Shown: positions 39,852-49,770, counted from the stretch's first letter. The stretch: 64,000 nucleotides of DNA from Erwinia sp. S63 (GCF_016625195.1 NZ_JACVUP010000001.1:186001-250000); one strand, 5' to 3'. Notes: generated from the sequence alone by a model not told the origin. Program-made: numbers and translations.

Positions 39852-39969
39852 AAATGATTCAACGTGCGGCAAAGCGGTAAGAGGGTGAATCCCCGGTAGC
39901 TGGCATCAGTGTGTGACTGGGGTAAATGAACGCAGCCAACGCCGCTGCAGCATGAAGAATGACGGTGAT
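39852..39969. repeat. Enterobacterial intergenic palindromic repeat (about 120 bp)
   Basis: The segment between dcd and asmA contains the ordered blocks GCGGTAAGAGGGTGAATCCC, GACTGGGGTAAATGAACGC, AGCCAAC and GCATGAAGAATGACGG. These match, from memory, a repeat of about 125 bp scattered between genes in Yersinia, Serratia and relatives. It is imperfectly palindromic (ATCCCC...GGGGT; GCGGC...GCCGC). It ends at the asmA ribosome site, so it may affect that transcript. Confidence 0.55.
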
Positions 39970-39977
39970 GAGGGATT

Positions 39978-41780
39978 ATGAGAAGAGTGATAACGACGCT
40001 GGCCATCCTGTTAGTGGTGGTCGTGGCGGGCATGACGGCACTGGTGTTGCTGGTCAATCCCAACGACTTTCGTACCTATATGGTACAGCAGGTAGAACAG
40101 CGCAGTGGTTATCAACTTGAAGTCAGCGGTGGCCTGCGCTGGCACGTCTGGCCGCAACTCAGTATTCTCGCCGGGCGCATGAGCCTGACCGCACCTGGCG
40201 CCAGTCAGCCGATGGTCACTGCAGAAAATATGCGTCTGGATGTCAACCTCTGGCCGCTACTGTCGCATCAGCTAAGCGTCAGCCAGGTGATGCTGAAAAA
40301 TGCCGTGATTCGCGTCACGCCTGACAGCGCCGCCCAGAAACCGAGCGGTTCACCGGTGGCGCCAACAGACGCGGAACCGGTGGTGACGCGCACCAATGGT
40401 TGGTCATTCGACATTGCTAAACTGCGCCTCGCCGACAGTCTGCTGATCTGGCAGCAGCCCGGTGGCGATGAATATAACTTCCGTAATCTCAATCTCAACC
40501 TTGATCAGGATGCCAGCAAAAATGCCAGCATCGAACTCGCCACGCGCATTTCACGCAATCAGCGCAATGTTAGCGTCAACCTTAAAGGGCAGATGAATGT
40601 GGCGCAGTATCCGCATCGGCTGGTGGGGCAGATAGAAGAGATGGATTACACGCTGGACGGCGCTAACCTCCCGCCGCAGGGCATCAAAGGGGCGCTGAGC
40701 GGACAGGGCGAGTGGAATGCCGATAAACAGCAATTCTCGTTGCAAAAGATGCAGCTGACGGCCAACGACAGTACGCTGGATGGCAGTGCCGAAGGGCGTT
40801 TAATGTTGCCGCAGCAGCTCAATCTGGCTTTACACGCCACGACGTTAAATCTTGATAATCTGATGGCCAGCGCGCCCGCCAGCGACAACAGCACCCCACA
40901 GCACGCCAGCGTGACGCGCACGCCCGTGATTGCTGAACCACGCACGCGTACCAACGCTGACTCGCCGTTAAATCTGATGGATTTAACGCTGAGCCTGAAT
41001 GCGGATTCCAGCGTGTGGCGCGGATTGACGCTGAGCAATCTGCAGATCGATGCCAGCAATCAGGAAGGGTTGATGACCCTGAACAAACTGCAGGGAAAAA
41101 TTGGCGATGGGCACTTCTCGATTCCGGGCAGCATTGATATCCGTCAGCCGGTGACGAAAGTTGCCTTGCAGCCGGAGATCGAAAACATCGCCATTGCACC
41201 CTTAATGAAAGCGCTGGAACTGCCGGAGAGTTTGCAGGGCACGGTCTCCCTGAAAGGCGATCTCAGCGGCACGGGCCTGAGCGTGGATGAAGCGAAGCGT
41301 AACTGGCAGGGTAATGCCGAGCTGGAGGCCACCAACCTGCAACTCGCCCAGCTTAATCTGCAACAGATGGTGCGCCGTGCCGTGGCGCGCGTGAGCAATA
41401 GCGTGACCAATGATGAGCCGGACGATCAGGGGATTCAGCAGCTGAGCGGTCGTATTAGCTTGAATCAGGGCAAGGTTGTCATGCCAGATCTGCAGGGTGG
41501 CAGTAACCGCCTGGCAGTGCAGACCAAAGGCACGGTTGATGTGGTGAACCAGCAGCTCGACGTCACCTTCAATATGATGCTGCGCGGCTGGAAAGGCGAC
41601 GATAAGCTAGCGACTCTGCTCAATGGCCAGGCGATTCCACTGCGGATGTACGGTGGCTGGAATAACCTGCAGTACTCACTGCCGGTTGACGATGTGGTGC
41701 GCCAGCAGTTGCAGAGTGAAGCGAAATCACGGCTTAACGAATGGCTGGATCGCCAGCAGGCGCCAGCCAAACAGCCTTAA
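39978..41780 (+). CDS. asmA: Outer-membrane assembly / lipid-transport protein AsmA
   Basis: A 600-residue inner-membrane-anchored periplasmic protein of the AsmA-like bridge family (E. coli AsmA is about 617). These proteins influence outer-membrane biogenesis and phospholipid transport. One N-terminal membrane helix is at about 5-27; the AsmA N-domain (LVNPNDFRTYMVQQVEQRSGYQLEVSGG) follows. The long beta-strand-rich periplasmic part ends with the conserved block NRLAVQTKGTVDVVNQQLDVTF. It converges on yegH across a shared hairpin. Confidence 0.94.
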   Translation: MRRVITTLAILLVVVVAGMTALVLLVNPNDFRTYMVQQVEQRSGYQLEVSGGLRWHVWPQLSILAGRMSLTAPGASQPMVTAENMRLDVNLWPLLSHQLSVSQVMLKNAVIRVTPDSAAQKPSGSPVAPTDAEPVVTRTNGWSFDIAKLRLADSLLIWQQPGGDEYNFRNLNLNLDQDASKNASIELATRISRNQRNVSVNLKGQMNVAQYPHRLVGQIEEMDYTLDGANLPPQGIKGALSGQGEWNADKQQFSLQKMQLTANDSTLDGSAEGRLMLPQQLNLALHATTLNLDNLMASAPASDNSTPQHASVTRTPVIAEPRTRTNADSPLNLMDLTLSLNADSSVWRGLTLSNLQIDASNQEGLMTLNKLQGKIGDGHFSIPGSIDIRQPVTKVALQPEIENIAIAPLMKALELPESLQGTVSLKGDLSGTGLSVDEAKRNWQGNAELEATNLQLAQLNLQQMVRRAVARVSNSVTNDEPDDQGIQQLSGRISLNQGKVVMPDLQGGSNRLAVQTKGTVDVVNQQLDVTFNMMLRGWKGDDKLATLLNGQAIPLRMYGGWNNLQYSLPVDDVVRQQLQSEAKSRLNEWLDRQQAPAKQP

Positions 41781-41793
41781 TTTAAACTAAACG

Positions 41794-41823
41794 CCGCTAT
41801 GCCCCTTTTATCGGGTATAGCGG
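41794..41823. terminator. Hairpin between convergent asmA and yegH
   Basis: CCGCTATGCCC and GGGTATAGCGG form an 11-bp stem with one G-T pair and an 8-base loop. The T tract is weak, so it may be a bidirectional terminator or an mRNA-stabilising hairpin. Confidence 0.55.
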
Positions 41824-41831
41824 TGCGTTGT

Positions 41832-43397
41832 TTACTGTGCCGGCTCCTGAGAGGGCACAATCTCCACTTTCTGCACCCGGTGATTTTCCACCTGCAGCGT
41901 ACGCAATAAATAATCCCCCACCTGTAATTCTTCGCCCTCTTCAGGCACATGCTGCAGGCTGTCCATCAATAATCCGGCCAGCGTGTGGTAATTGCGTTTT
42001 TCATCCAGCGGTAAATGCACATAGGCTGCCAGATCCTCTAAAGGAATATGTCCGTTGGCGACCCAGCCGCCGTGCGGCAATGGCTGAATATCATAGCGCG
42101 CATCAATTTCCTCGCCTTCATTCGGCAGATTCCCGGCGATGGTTTCCATCAGGTCACTCAGCGTCACCACGCCTTCCACCGATCCAAACTCATCGACCAC
42201 AAACGCAAAATGGGTGCGGGCGTGACGGAACTGCTCCAGCGCCTGTAACAAGGTCAGGCGCTCGGGAAAGATCAGCGGCTGTTTCACCAGTGAACGCAAA
42301 TCGAGCGAATGGCTGTGCAGCGACTGGTGCAGCAAATCAATCACATGCACTACGCCGAGCGGATCCTGCCCGCGTTCGGTGACCAGAATACGGGTGTGCT
42401 GATTGCTATCCAGCTTGGTCATGATCGCGGCGGGATCTTCACTCAGGTCGATATGCTCTATATCGTGGCGAGAGGTCATGATGCTGCTGATATGACGCTG
42501 CCCCAGGCCGAGCACGCGGGCAATCATGCGCCGCTCCTGACGATTGAATAACGCCCCTTCATCGCTGTCGCTAAGTAATGAGGCGGTATCCGCGTCCAGC
42601 TCGGCGCGCTGGGCTTCACCGCGCAGAATGCGCAATACGGCTTCTGAGGTGCGCTGGCGCAGCGGGCGCCCGGCGTTAAGAAAGCGGCGACGATTAAATA
42701 ACGCTAGCTGATTAAACATCTCGATCAATATTGAGAAACCAATCGCCGCGTAGAGATAGCCTTTCGGAATAATAAAGCCGAGGCCTTCCGCCACCAGGCT
42801 GAAGCCAATCATCAGCAGGAAGCTCAGGCAGAGAATCACAATCGTTGGATGACCATTCACAAAGCGCGTGAGAGGCTTACTGGCCAGTAGCATCAGCAAG
42901 ATGGCGACGGTGACCGCCGCCATCATCACCGGCAGCTCGTTCACCATGCCGACGGCCGTAATTACCGCATCGAGCGAGAAGATGGCATCCAGCACCACAA
43001 TTTGCGCGACCACTGGCCAGAATTTAGCACCGTTCTTACTTTGACCACTCTCTTCATCGCTGCCTTCCAGACGACTGTTGAGTTCCGTGGTGGCTTTATA
43101 GAGAAGAAACAGCCCGCCGGAGAACAGCAGCAGATCGCGCGCACTGAAGTTGTGCTGGTACAGGGTAAACAGCGGTTGAGTGAGGGTGACCAGCCACGAA
43201 AGCGAAGCCAGCAACACCAGCCGTAGCAGCAACGCCAACAACAAACCGATCACACGTGCACGGTCACGCGCCGCAGGCGGTAATTTTTCGACCAGAATGG
43301 CAATAAAAACCAGGTTATCAATACCCAGCACCAGCTCAAGAACGATTAGCGTAACTAATCCTGCCCAAAGCGACGGATCGAGGATCCACTCCATCAT
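41832..43397 (-). CDS. yegH: TerC-family membrane protein with CBS/CorC domains YegH
   Basis: A 521-residue protein. An N-terminal TerC-like domain has about seven helices (1-230; [22 protein letters not shown] and [16 protein letters not shown] hold the conserved acidic residues). A CBS-pair region (about 300-425) is followed by a C-terminal CorC/HlyC transporter-associated domain ([17 protein letters not shown], about 435-515). It is probably involved in metal-ion handling; the exact role is unknown. E. coli YegH is about 527 residues and also lies between asmA and the exopolysaccharide locus. Confidence 0.94.
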   Translation of the reverse strand: MMEWILDPSLWAGLVTLIVLELVLGIDNLVFIAILVEKLPPAARDRARVIGLLLALLLRLVLLASLSWLVTLTQPLFTLYQHNFSARDLLLFSGGLFLLYKATTELNSRLEGSDEESGQSKNGAKFWPVVAQIVVLDAIFSLDAVITAVGMVNELPVMMAAVTVAILLMLLASKPLTRFVNGHPTIVILCLSFLLMIGFSLVAEGLGFIIPKGYLYAAIGFSILIEMFNQLALFNRRRFLNAGRPLRQRTSEAVLRILRGEAQRAELDADTASLLSDSDEGALFNRQERRMIARVLGLGQRHISSIMTSRHDIEHIDLSEDPAAIMTKLDSNQHTRILVTERGQDPLGVVHVIDLLHQSLHSHSLDLRSLVKQPLIFPERLTLLQALEQFRHARTHFAFVVDEFGSVEGVVTLSDLMETIAGNLPNEGEEIDARYDIQPLPHGGWVANGHIPLEDLAAYVHLPLDEKRNYHTLAGLLMDSLQHVPEEGEELQVGDYLLRTLQVENHRVQKVEIVPSQEPAQ

Positions 43398-43506
43398 GCT
43401 TTCATCACCTGAATGTCTGAAAATGCGTTTTGTCTGATGATAGTTAATCGGCAGGCAAGGTACAAATGAGGCTCATCGCGCTATATCAGCGGATTGCCCT
43501 GGCTTT

Positions 43507-43520
43507 TAGGCATATTCTGA
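43507..43520 (+). promoter_or_regulatory. Candidate RcsAB box, distal
   Basis: TAGGCATATTCTGA matches 13 of 14 positions of the consensus TRVGAAWAWTSYGR. It lies about 670 bases upstream of wceG. In Erwinia amylovora the RcsAB site of amsG is also several hundred bases upstream. Confidence 0.5.
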
Positions 43521-43577
43521 GAGAGCGCATTTCGTCGATAAGATGAAAGTATGGATAAACTTCACCGTGACGTGATA

Positions 43578-43601
43578 GTGACGATTAATTCTAATCGTCA
43601 C
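43578..43601. promoter_or_regulatory. Perfect 24-bp palindrome in the yegH-wceG intergenic region
   Basis: GTGACGATTA and TAATCGTCAC are perfect inverted repeats around ATTC, with a further CGTGACG copy just to the left. It is not followed by a T tract. It may be an operator; no regulator can be named. Confidence 0.5.
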
Positions 43602-43882
43602 GGGCCTGCGTACATTTTTAATACGAAGCAGTCTTAGGGTGAGTATCGAATTATTCTGAATTTTACACAGGAAAGGGCTGAAAGGGATGGCATCAATACT
43701 TATGGCTGGTAGTCTTTTTCCTAAAATAGTGCAGGGGACACGGGGCCTACTTGTAAACAAGCCAGTAATAACTAGTATAGCAACGTGTTAGTAAATGTCT
43801 GCGCCGATGTTGTTAATAGCGCGCTGTTTAGCTTCTTAATGTTGTGAATTGTGATCGTGCTCGGGATTAGCCTGCCGCTGGC

Positions 43883-43896
43883 TAAGAATAATCTCA
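43883..43896 (+). promoter_or_regulatory. Candidate RcsAB box, proximal
   Basis: TAAGAATAATCTCA matches 13 of 14 consensus positions and closely resembles the E. coli wza RcsAB box. It lies 28 bases before the JUMPStart element. Confidence 0.55.
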
Positions 43897-43923
43897 GTGA
43901 TCACGATAAAAATAGATGTGATT

Positions 43924-43962
43924 GCAGCGGTATTGGCAGCGACAGCCAAGGGCGGTAGCGTG
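43924..43962 (+). promoter_or_regulatory. JUMPStart / ops element before the exopolysaccharide operon
   Basis: The 39-bp JUMPStart pattern ends in AGCCAAGGGCGGTAGCGTG, containing the ops core GGCGGTAGCGTG (43951-43962) that recruits RfaH to elongating RNA polymerase. It lies 227 bases upstream of wceG. RfaH-dependent antitermination is inferred from known biology. The rest of 43398-44188 contains no supportable gene. Confidence 0.9.
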
Positions 43963-44188
43963 CCTGAAGTGCTTTTCTCCGTTCAGATTAGGGCTAAGTT
44001 GTGGCAAGGGAAGTCAGACTAATCTGTTGGTATTTATTGCAATTCTTTGGCTTAACTAAAAAGAGAATTGGCATAAACACCGGAGCGTTTGCCGCAGATT
44101 GCCTCCCCGCTAGCAGTGGATATATCGCTCGTTTATTACACAGGGCAGAGGCGTTAGGGATTAGGGAAATAAAATAAAAGAGTTAAAT

Positions 44189-45622
44189 ATGCGCGATAAC
44201 CAAATTACATATAAAAGTCTCCTCACTAAAATTTTACTGGCGTGCTCGGATTTAATTTGTTTCAACGCGGCATTGTTTATTGCTCTGGCGGTGATTAATT
44301 CGTTCACAGATTCTCCACTGGCAGATATATCTGAAAAATACCTGCACTTAAAAATCGCCACCCATGTTTGTCTGTCTGTTATTTGCGTAGGCTGGTTCTG
44401 GGTTCGCCTGCGTCATTACACCTATCGCAAGCCATTCTGGTTTGAGCTGAAAGAGATCTTTCGTACCATTCTTATTTTCTCTGTCATCGATTTGTCAATT
44501 TCAGCATTATCGCAATGGCAGTTGTCGCGCTTTGTCTGGGTCACCACCTGGATTCTGGCGTTGATTTTAATTCCACTGGCACGCGCCATCTCTAAACGCG
44601 TACTGAATCACTTCGGTATGTGGAAAAAACAAACCATCATCATCGGTAGCAGCCGTAATGCGCAGGAAGCCTGGCAGGCGCTGCAGAGTGAAGAGGTGAT
44701 GGGTTTTGATGTGATTGCCTTTTTCGATGTGGATGGCAGCTGTCCGCAGGCCAGCATCTCTGGCGTACCGGTGCTGCACAACGAACAAGAGTTGTGGCAG
44801 CTGACGCACAGCGAAACCCAATTCATCGTGGCGGTGGAGTTTGAACAGAGTCAGCATCGCGACAACTGGCTGAAAATGCTGGCGATGCATAACTGCCGTT
44901 CAGTCTCAGTGATTCCTACCCTGCGCGGCGTGCCCCTTTACGGCACCGACATGGCCTACATCTTCAGCCATGAAGTGATGATTCTGCGCGTGAATAACAA
45001 CCTGGCGAAACGCACCTCGCGCTTCCTGAAACGTGCATTCGATATTGTCGGCGCCCTCGGCATCATTATTGCGCTGTCACCTGCGCTGCTGGTCCTCGGC
45101 TTTATGGTGGGACGCGACGGTGGCCCGCCGATTTACGGTCACGAACGTGTCGGCATGAACGGACGTAAATTCAAATGCCTTAAATTCCGCTCGATGGTGA
45201 TCAACTCGAAAGAGGTGCTGGAAGAAGTGCTGCGCACTGATCCGGTCGCTCGCGCCGAGTGGGATAAAGATTTCAAACTGAAGAACGACCCGCGTATTAC
45301 CAAAGTTGGCCACTTCATCCGTAAAACCAGTCTGGATGAACTGCCGCAGCTGTGGAATGTGGTACGCGGCGACATGAGCCTGGTAGGCCCACGTCCAGTG
45401 ATTGAAGACGAACTCTGTCGTTATGCCGGTGATGTTGATTACTACCTGATGGCGAAACCAGGCATGACGGGATTGTGGCAGGTCAGCGGTCGTAACGATG
45501 TTGACTATGAAACGCGCGTCTATTTCGATTCGTGGTATGTCAAAAACTGGTCGCTGTGGAATGACATCGCGATCCTGTTCAAGACAGTGGGTGTCGTGCT
45601 GAAACGCGATGGTGCTTATTGA
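44189..45622 (+). CDS. wceG: Undecaprenyl-phosphate sugar-1-phosphate transferase WceG/AmsG
   Basis: Starts repeat-unit assembly by moving a sugar-1-phosphate (galactose in AmsG) from UDP-sugar to undecaprenyl phosphate. The 477-residue polyprenyl glycosylphosphotransferase has four or five N-terminal helices, a soluble middle region (about 140-270) and a C-terminal catalytic part. The catalytic part begins at a helix (KRAFDIVGALGIIIALSPALLVL) followed by KCLKFRSMV, KTSLDELPQLWNVVRGDMSLVGPRP and KPGMTGLWQVSGRND. It is the first gene of the locus, after RcsAB-like boxes and ops. It corresponds to amsG/cpsA of Erwinia/Pantoea. Confidence 0.94.
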   Translation: MRDNQITYKSLLTKILLACSDLICFNAALFIALAVINSFTDSPLADISEKYLHLKIATHVCLSVICVGWFWVRLRHYTYRKPFWFELKEIFRTILIFSVIDLSISALSQWQLSRFVWVTTWILALILIPLARAISKRVLNHFGMWKKQTIIIGSSRNAQEAWQALQSEEVMGFDVIAFFDVDGSCPQASISGVPVLHNEQELWQLTHSETQFIVAVEFEQSQHRDNWLKMLAMHNCRSVSVIPTLRGVPLYGTDMAYIFSHEVMILRVNNNLAKRTSRFLKRAFDIVGALGIIIALSPALLVLGFMVGRDGGPPIYGHERVGMNGRKFKCLKFRSMVINSKEVLEEVLRTDPVARAEWDKDFKLKNDPRITKVGHFIRKTSLDELPQLWNVVRGDMSLVGPRPVIEDELCRYAGDVDYYLMAKPGMTGLWQVSGRNDVDYETRVYFDSWYVKNWSLWNDIAILFKTVGVVLKRDGAY

Positions 45623-45792
45623 TACCAGAAGGGCAGGGGACGAAATCATTATCCCCGTCTGAATAAAACCAAGGGAGCGCATAATAATGACCCACTGTTT
45701 CAGTGTTTAACCCGTCAGTTTTATTTTTTTATAAGACGCTACACAGCGGCGTTTTCGCCTCTATCAATCATTAACTGATAGCGAAGAATCAG

Positions 45793-46929
45793 ATGATAAT
45801 GAAAATTAAATTGATACCGTTACTGGTATCCGCAACTTTTCTCTCCGGGTGCACCATTGAACCAGGTTCGCACCTTTCCACTAGCGGAAAAGATGTCATT
45901 GAGCAACAGGATAGCAACTATGACATCGACAAATACGTAAACGTCTTCCCGCTGACGCCGCGTCTGGTTGAACAGATGCGTCCGAAGCCACTGGTTGCGC
46001 AGGCCAACCCGGCACTGCAAACCGAAATTCAGAGCTACGAATATCGCGTGGGCATCGGCGACGTCCTGAACGTCACCGTCTGGGACCACCCGGAATTGAC
46101 CACGCCAGCCGGTCAGTATCGTAGCGCCAGTGACACCGGTAACTGGGTACAGGCCGATGGCACTATTTTCTACCCGTACATTGGTAAAGTGCGTGTCGCC
46201 GGCCGAACCGTGACGGAAATCCGCGCGGAAGTCGCACGCCGTCTTGCACAGTACATTGAAAGCCCGCAGGTGGATGTCAACGTTGCTGCGTTCCGCTCAC
46301 AGAAAACTTATGTGACCGGTTCGGTGACCACTTCAGGACAGCAGGCGATTACCAACGTACCGCTCACCGTGCTGGATGCCGTTAACGCCGCGGGTGGCTT
46401 AGCTGCCGATGCTGACTGGCGTAACGTGGTGCTGACGCACCAGGGCAAAGAGCAACGTATTTCACTGCAGGCGCTGATGCAAAACGGCGACCTGAGCCAG
46501 AACCATTTGCTGTATCCAGGCGATATTCTCTACGTCCCACGTAACGATGACCTGAAAGTCTTCGTGATGGGCGAAGTGAAACAGCAGTCAACGCTGAAGA
46601 TGGACCGCAGCGGCATGACGCTGGCGGAAGCGCTGGGCAACGCGGCTGGAATGGATCAAACCACTTCCGATGCCACCGGTGTATTCGTTATTCGTCCTAT
46701 TCGCGGTGCCAACCGCACCAAGATCGCCAACATCTATCAGTTGAATACCAAAGATGCGGCATCGATGGTGATGGGCACCGAATTCCAACTGGAGCCGTAC
46801 GACATCGTCTACGTCACCGCCACACCAATTACCCGTTGGAACCGTGTGATTTCCGGGCTGCTGCCGACCATCGTAGGTGTCGACGATGCCAGCTCCGCAG
46901 CTCTGCGTTTCCGTACCTGGGGTAACTAA
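45793..46929 (+). CDS. wza: Outer-membrane polysaccharide export lipoprotein Wza
   Basis: Octameric outer-membrane channel for exopolysaccharide. The 378 residues match E. coli Wza (379). The lipoprotein signal has lipobox LSGC with lipidated C20. The polysaccharide export domain [27 protein letters not shown] comes next, followed by SLBB domains ([31 protein letters not shown]). The C-terminal amphipathic helix region is [19 protein letters not shown]. It is followed by wzb after 9 bases; the 170 bases before it show only weak hairpins. Confidence 0.96.
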   Translation: MIMKIKLIPLLVSATFLSGCTIEPGSHLSTSGKDVIEQQDSNYDIDKYVNVFPLTPRLVEQMRPKPLVAQANPALQTEIQSYEYRVGIGDVLNVTVWDHPELTTPAGQYRSASDTGNWVQADGTIFYPYIGKVRVAGRTVTEIRAEVARRLAQYIESPQVDVNVAAFRSQKTYVTGSVTTSGQQAITNVPLTVLDAVNAAGGLAADADWRNVVLTHQGKEQRISLQALMQNGDLSQNHLLYPGDILYVPRNDDLKVFVMGEVKQQSTLKMDRSGMTLAEALGNAAGMDQTTSDATGVFVIRPIRGANRTKIANIYQLNTKDAASMVMGTEFQLEPYDIVYVTATPITRWNRVISGLLPTIVGVDDASSAALRFRTWGN

Positions 46930-46938
46930 GGTTTCAGC

Positions 46939-47373
46939 ATGATTAAGTCCGTGTTAGTGGTTTGCGTCGGCAACATTTGCCGCTCTCCTACGGGGGAGCG
47001 TCTGTTCCAGCGCGCGCTGCCTAAAACCCGGGTGGCTTCTGCAGGGCTTGGTGCTCTGAAGGGCTACCCGGCAGACCAGACTGCCAGCGATGTCGCCGCC
47101 GAACATGGCGTGTCGCTGGAAGGCCATCATGCTCAGCAGTTAACGGCCAGTATGTGCCGTGACTATGACCTGATTCTGGTAATGGAGAAGCGCCACGTTG
47201 AGCAGGTCAATCGCATCGACCCAGCCGCGCGCGGAAAGACCATGCTGCTTGGGCACTGGCTCAACCAACAGGAAATTGCGGATCCGTACAAAAAAAGTCG
47301 CGAGGCCTTTGAAGAGGTCTACGGGTTACTGGAAAACGCTACCCAGAAATGGGTTAACGTACTAAGCCGATAG
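46939..47373 (+). CDS. wzb: Low-molecular-weight protein tyrosine phosphatase Wzb
   Basis: Dephosphorylates the tyrosine kinase Wzc, a cycle needed for polymer export. The 144 residues carry the P-loop C9VGNICRS16 and the general-acid aspartate D115 in ADPYKKS. Length and motifs match E. coli Wzb and E. amylovora AmsI. It lies between wza and wzc, with 12 bases to the chosen wzc start. Confidence 0.97.
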   Translation: MIKSVLVVCVGNICRSPTGERLFQRALPKTRVASAGLGALKGYPADQTASDVAAEHGVSLEGHHAQQLTASMCRDYDLILVMEKRHVEQVNRIDPAARGKTMLLGHWLNQQEIADPYKKSREAFEEVYGLLENATQKWVNVLSR

Positions 47374-47385
47374 TTGGGAATATCC

Positions 47386-49563
47386 ATGAATATTAAAAAC
47401 AAGGTTATGACCGCGCCAAAAGAAGATTCGAATGGATGGGATCTGGCGCATCTTGTGGGACAGCTGATTGATCATCGTTGGATCATTGTGGCCGTTACCG
47501 CCTTCTTCATGCTGGCCGGAACGCTCTACACACTGTTTGCTACACCGATCTACAGCGCCGATGCCATGGTGCAGGTAGAGCAGAAGAACACCGCTTCTGT
47601 ACTGAATGAACTGCAGGATGTGCTGCCAACCACACCAGCGTCTGATACGGAAATTCAGATTGTTGAATCGCGTATGGTGCTGGGTAAAACGGTTAATGAC
47701 CTCGGTCTTGACACCGTGGTGCAGCAGAATTATTTCCCGGTAATTGGTAAAGGTTTATCACGCCTGATGGGCAATAAGCCGGCGCAAATTGCCATCTCAC
47801 GTCTGGAAATTCCGAAGTCCATCGACAAGCGTACCGTCGAGCTGGAAGTCACCGGTCCACAGACCTACACCATCACCAAAGATGGCGATGAGCTGTTTAA
47901 AGGTCGCGTGGGGCAGATGGAGCAGCACGGTGATGTCACTATGCTGGTTAGCGGCATTCAGGCTGACGAAGGCACCAGCTTCAACGTCACCAAGCTAAGC
48001 GATCTGCAGGCGATTAAAAACGTGCTGGGCGCGCTGACTGTTGCCGACAAAGGTAAAACCACTGGTGTGCTGGGCCTTGAGTTCCAAGATGAAGACCCCG
48101 AGCAGGCGAGTCGTGTACTGAACCAGATCGTGAATAACTATCTGTTGCAGAATGTGGATCGTAAATCTGAGCAGGCTGAGAAGAGTCTTGAGTTCCTGCG
48201 CACGCAGTTGCCACAGGTTCGCACCGGTCTGGATGATGCGGAGAACAAGCTCAACGCCTATCGCCGCCAGAATGAGTCGGTAGATATGTCGCTGGAAGCG
48301 AAATCGGCGCTCGACTCTTCGGTTAGCGTGCAGAGCCAGTTGAACGAACTGACCTTCAAAGAAGCTGAAGTGTCACAGCTCTACACCAAAGATCACCCGA
48401 CTTACCGCGCACTGCTGGAAAAACGCAAAACCCTGGAAGACGAGCAGGCAAAACTGAACAAGAAAATTGCCGGTATGCCGCAAACCCAACAGGACATTCT
48501 GCGTCTGACGCGTGATGTGCAGTCAGGTCAGGAAATCTACATGCAGTTGCTGAATCGCCAGCAAGAGTTGGGCATCAGTAAAGCCAGTACCGTGGGTGAT
48601 GTGCGAATCATTGACCGTGCAGAAACCGCTGGTAGCCCGGTGGCACCGAAGAAAATGCTGATTATCATCGCCAGCTTCATTCTGGGTCTGATGCTCTCTG
48701 TGGGTCTGGTGTTGCTGAAAGCACTGTTCCATCACGGCATTGAGAATCCTGAGCAGCTGGAAGAGCTGGGCATGAACGTCTATGCCAGCGTACCGCTGTC
48801 AGAGTGGCAACGTAAGAAAGATACCGAAGCCCTGGCGCGTCGTGGTCACAAAGAGAAGAGTGACCCGCACAACACGCTGCTGGCATTGGGTAATCCGACT
48901 GACCTCTCCATCGAAGCGATTCGTAGTCTGCGTACCAGCCTGCACTTCGCAATGATGGAAGCCAAAAACAACATTCTGATGATTACCGGTGCCAGCCCGG
49001 GTATTGGTAAAACCTTTATCTGTGCCAACCTCGCGACCCTGGTGTCGAAAGCAGGCCAGCGTGTGCTGTTCATCGATGGTGATATGCGCCGTGGTTATAC
49101 CCATGAGCTGCTAGGTTCGGAAAACAAATTGGGTCTCTCCAATGTGTTGTCCGGCAAGAGCGAGTTCTCCCCGGCGATGATTCAGAAAGGCGTGTATGGC
49201 TTTGATTTCCTGCCACGCGGTCAGGTGCCACCAAACCCATCTGAACTGCTGATGCATCGTCGCATGAGTGAGTTGCTGGATTGGGCGAGCAAGAACTACG
49301 ACCTGGTGCTGATTGATACACCACCAATTCTGGCGGTGACCGATGCTTCTATCATCGGTAAGTTGGCCGGTACGTCGCTGATGGTGGCGCGTTTCGAAAC
49401 CAACACCACTAAAGAGTTGGATGTTAGCTACAAGCGCTTTGCACAGAATGGTATCGAGATTAAGGGCGTCATCCTTAACGCCGTGGTACGTAAAGCGTCG
49501 AATGCCTACGGTTATGGCTATGACTACTACAACTACGAATACGGCAAAGAAACCAAAAGCTAA
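47386..49563 (+). CDS. wzc: Tyrosine autokinase / chain-length regulator Wzc
   Basis: An inner-membrane co-polymerase and bacterial tyrosine kinase. Its 725 residues have an N-terminal Wzz domain with two helices (about 30-55 and 425-450), a periplasmic coiled coil, and a cytoplasmic kinase: Walker A GASPGIGKTF near 535, Walker A' VLFIDGDMRRG near 564 and Walker B LVLIDTPPIL. The tyrosine cluster YGYGYDYYNYEYG lies at about 708-720. I choose ATG 47386, preceded by GGGA; the TTG at 47374 is less likely. A strong terminator follows directly. Confidence 0.96.
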   Translation: MNIKNKVMTAPKEDSNGWDLAHLVGQLIDHRWIIVAVTAFFMLAGTLYTLFATPIYSADAMVQVEQKNTASVLNELQDVLPTTPASDTEIQIVESRMVLGKTVNDLGLDTVVQQNYFPVIGKGLSRLMGNKPAQIAISRLEIPKSIDKRTVELEVTGPQTYTITKDGDELFKGRVGQMEQHGDVTMLVSGIQADEGTSFNVTKLSDLQAIKNVLGALTVADKGKTTGVLGLEFQDEDPEQASRVLNQIVNNYLLQNVDRKSEQAEKSLEFLRTQLPQVRTGLDDAENKLNAYRRQNESVDMSLEAKSALDSSVSVQSQLNELTFKEAEVSQLYTKDHPTYRALLEKRKTLEDEQAKLNKKIAGMPQTQQDILRLTRDVQSGQEIYMQLLNRQQELGISKASTVGDVRIIDRAETAGSPVAPKKMLIIIASFILGLMLSVGLVLLKALFHHGIENPEQLEELGMNVYASVPLSEWQRKKDTEALARRGHKEKSDPHNTLLALGNPTDLSIEAIRSLRTSLHFAMMEAKNNILMITGASPGIGKTFICANLATLVSKAGQRVLFIDGDMRRGYTHELLGSENKLGLSNVLSGKSEFSPAMIQKGVYGFDFLPRGQVPPNPSELLMHRRMSELLDWASKNYDLVLIDTPPILAVTDASIIGKLAGTSLMVARFETNTTKELDVSYKRFAQNGIEIKGVILNAVVRKASNAYGYGYDYYNYEYGKETKS

Positions 49564-49572
49564 GTAAAACTC

Positions 49573-49597
49573 AGGGGCGGATTATCCGCCCCTTTTT
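49573..49597 (+). terminator. Rho-independent terminator after wzc
   Basis: AGGGGCGGA/TCCGCCCCT forms a 9-bp stem on a TTA loop, followed by five T residues. It lies inside the exopolysaccharide operon, so downstream genes require read-through or antitermination, or a second promoter. Confidence 0.85.
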
Positions 49598-49656
49598 ATG
49601 GTGCGTTTTGCACCGCGAAAATACACACAGCACAAACTTTCATAGGAACCTCCGTG

Positions 49657-49770
49657 ATGGAACGCAGCAGCTCAATGAGAAAGAGAAATAACGGCATGAT
49701 TTTTCAGAACAAAGCCGATTCCTTTCTGAGGTCTGTCCGCGCTACCGTTAAATCTGGAACAGCTGTTTAA
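49657..49770 (+). CDS. Possible 37-residue leader or small protein
   Basis: A short frame, MERSSSMRKRNNGMIF..., ends 12 bases before the next gene's ATG. It is preceded by AGGA at a workable distance. The product is basic (six Arg, three Lys) and has no recognisable domain. It occupies the position where a wzy polymerase gene is expected in related loci. It could be a real small protein, a leader peptide or chance; I cannot decide. Confidence 0.3.
   Translation: MERSSSMRKRNNGMIFQNKADSFLRSVRATVKSGTAV

Noticed and set aside
43506..43760. 84-codon minus-strand frame between yegH and wceG
   Set aside because: It has no recognisable product and overlaps the candidate RcsAB box and the perfect palindrome of the control region.
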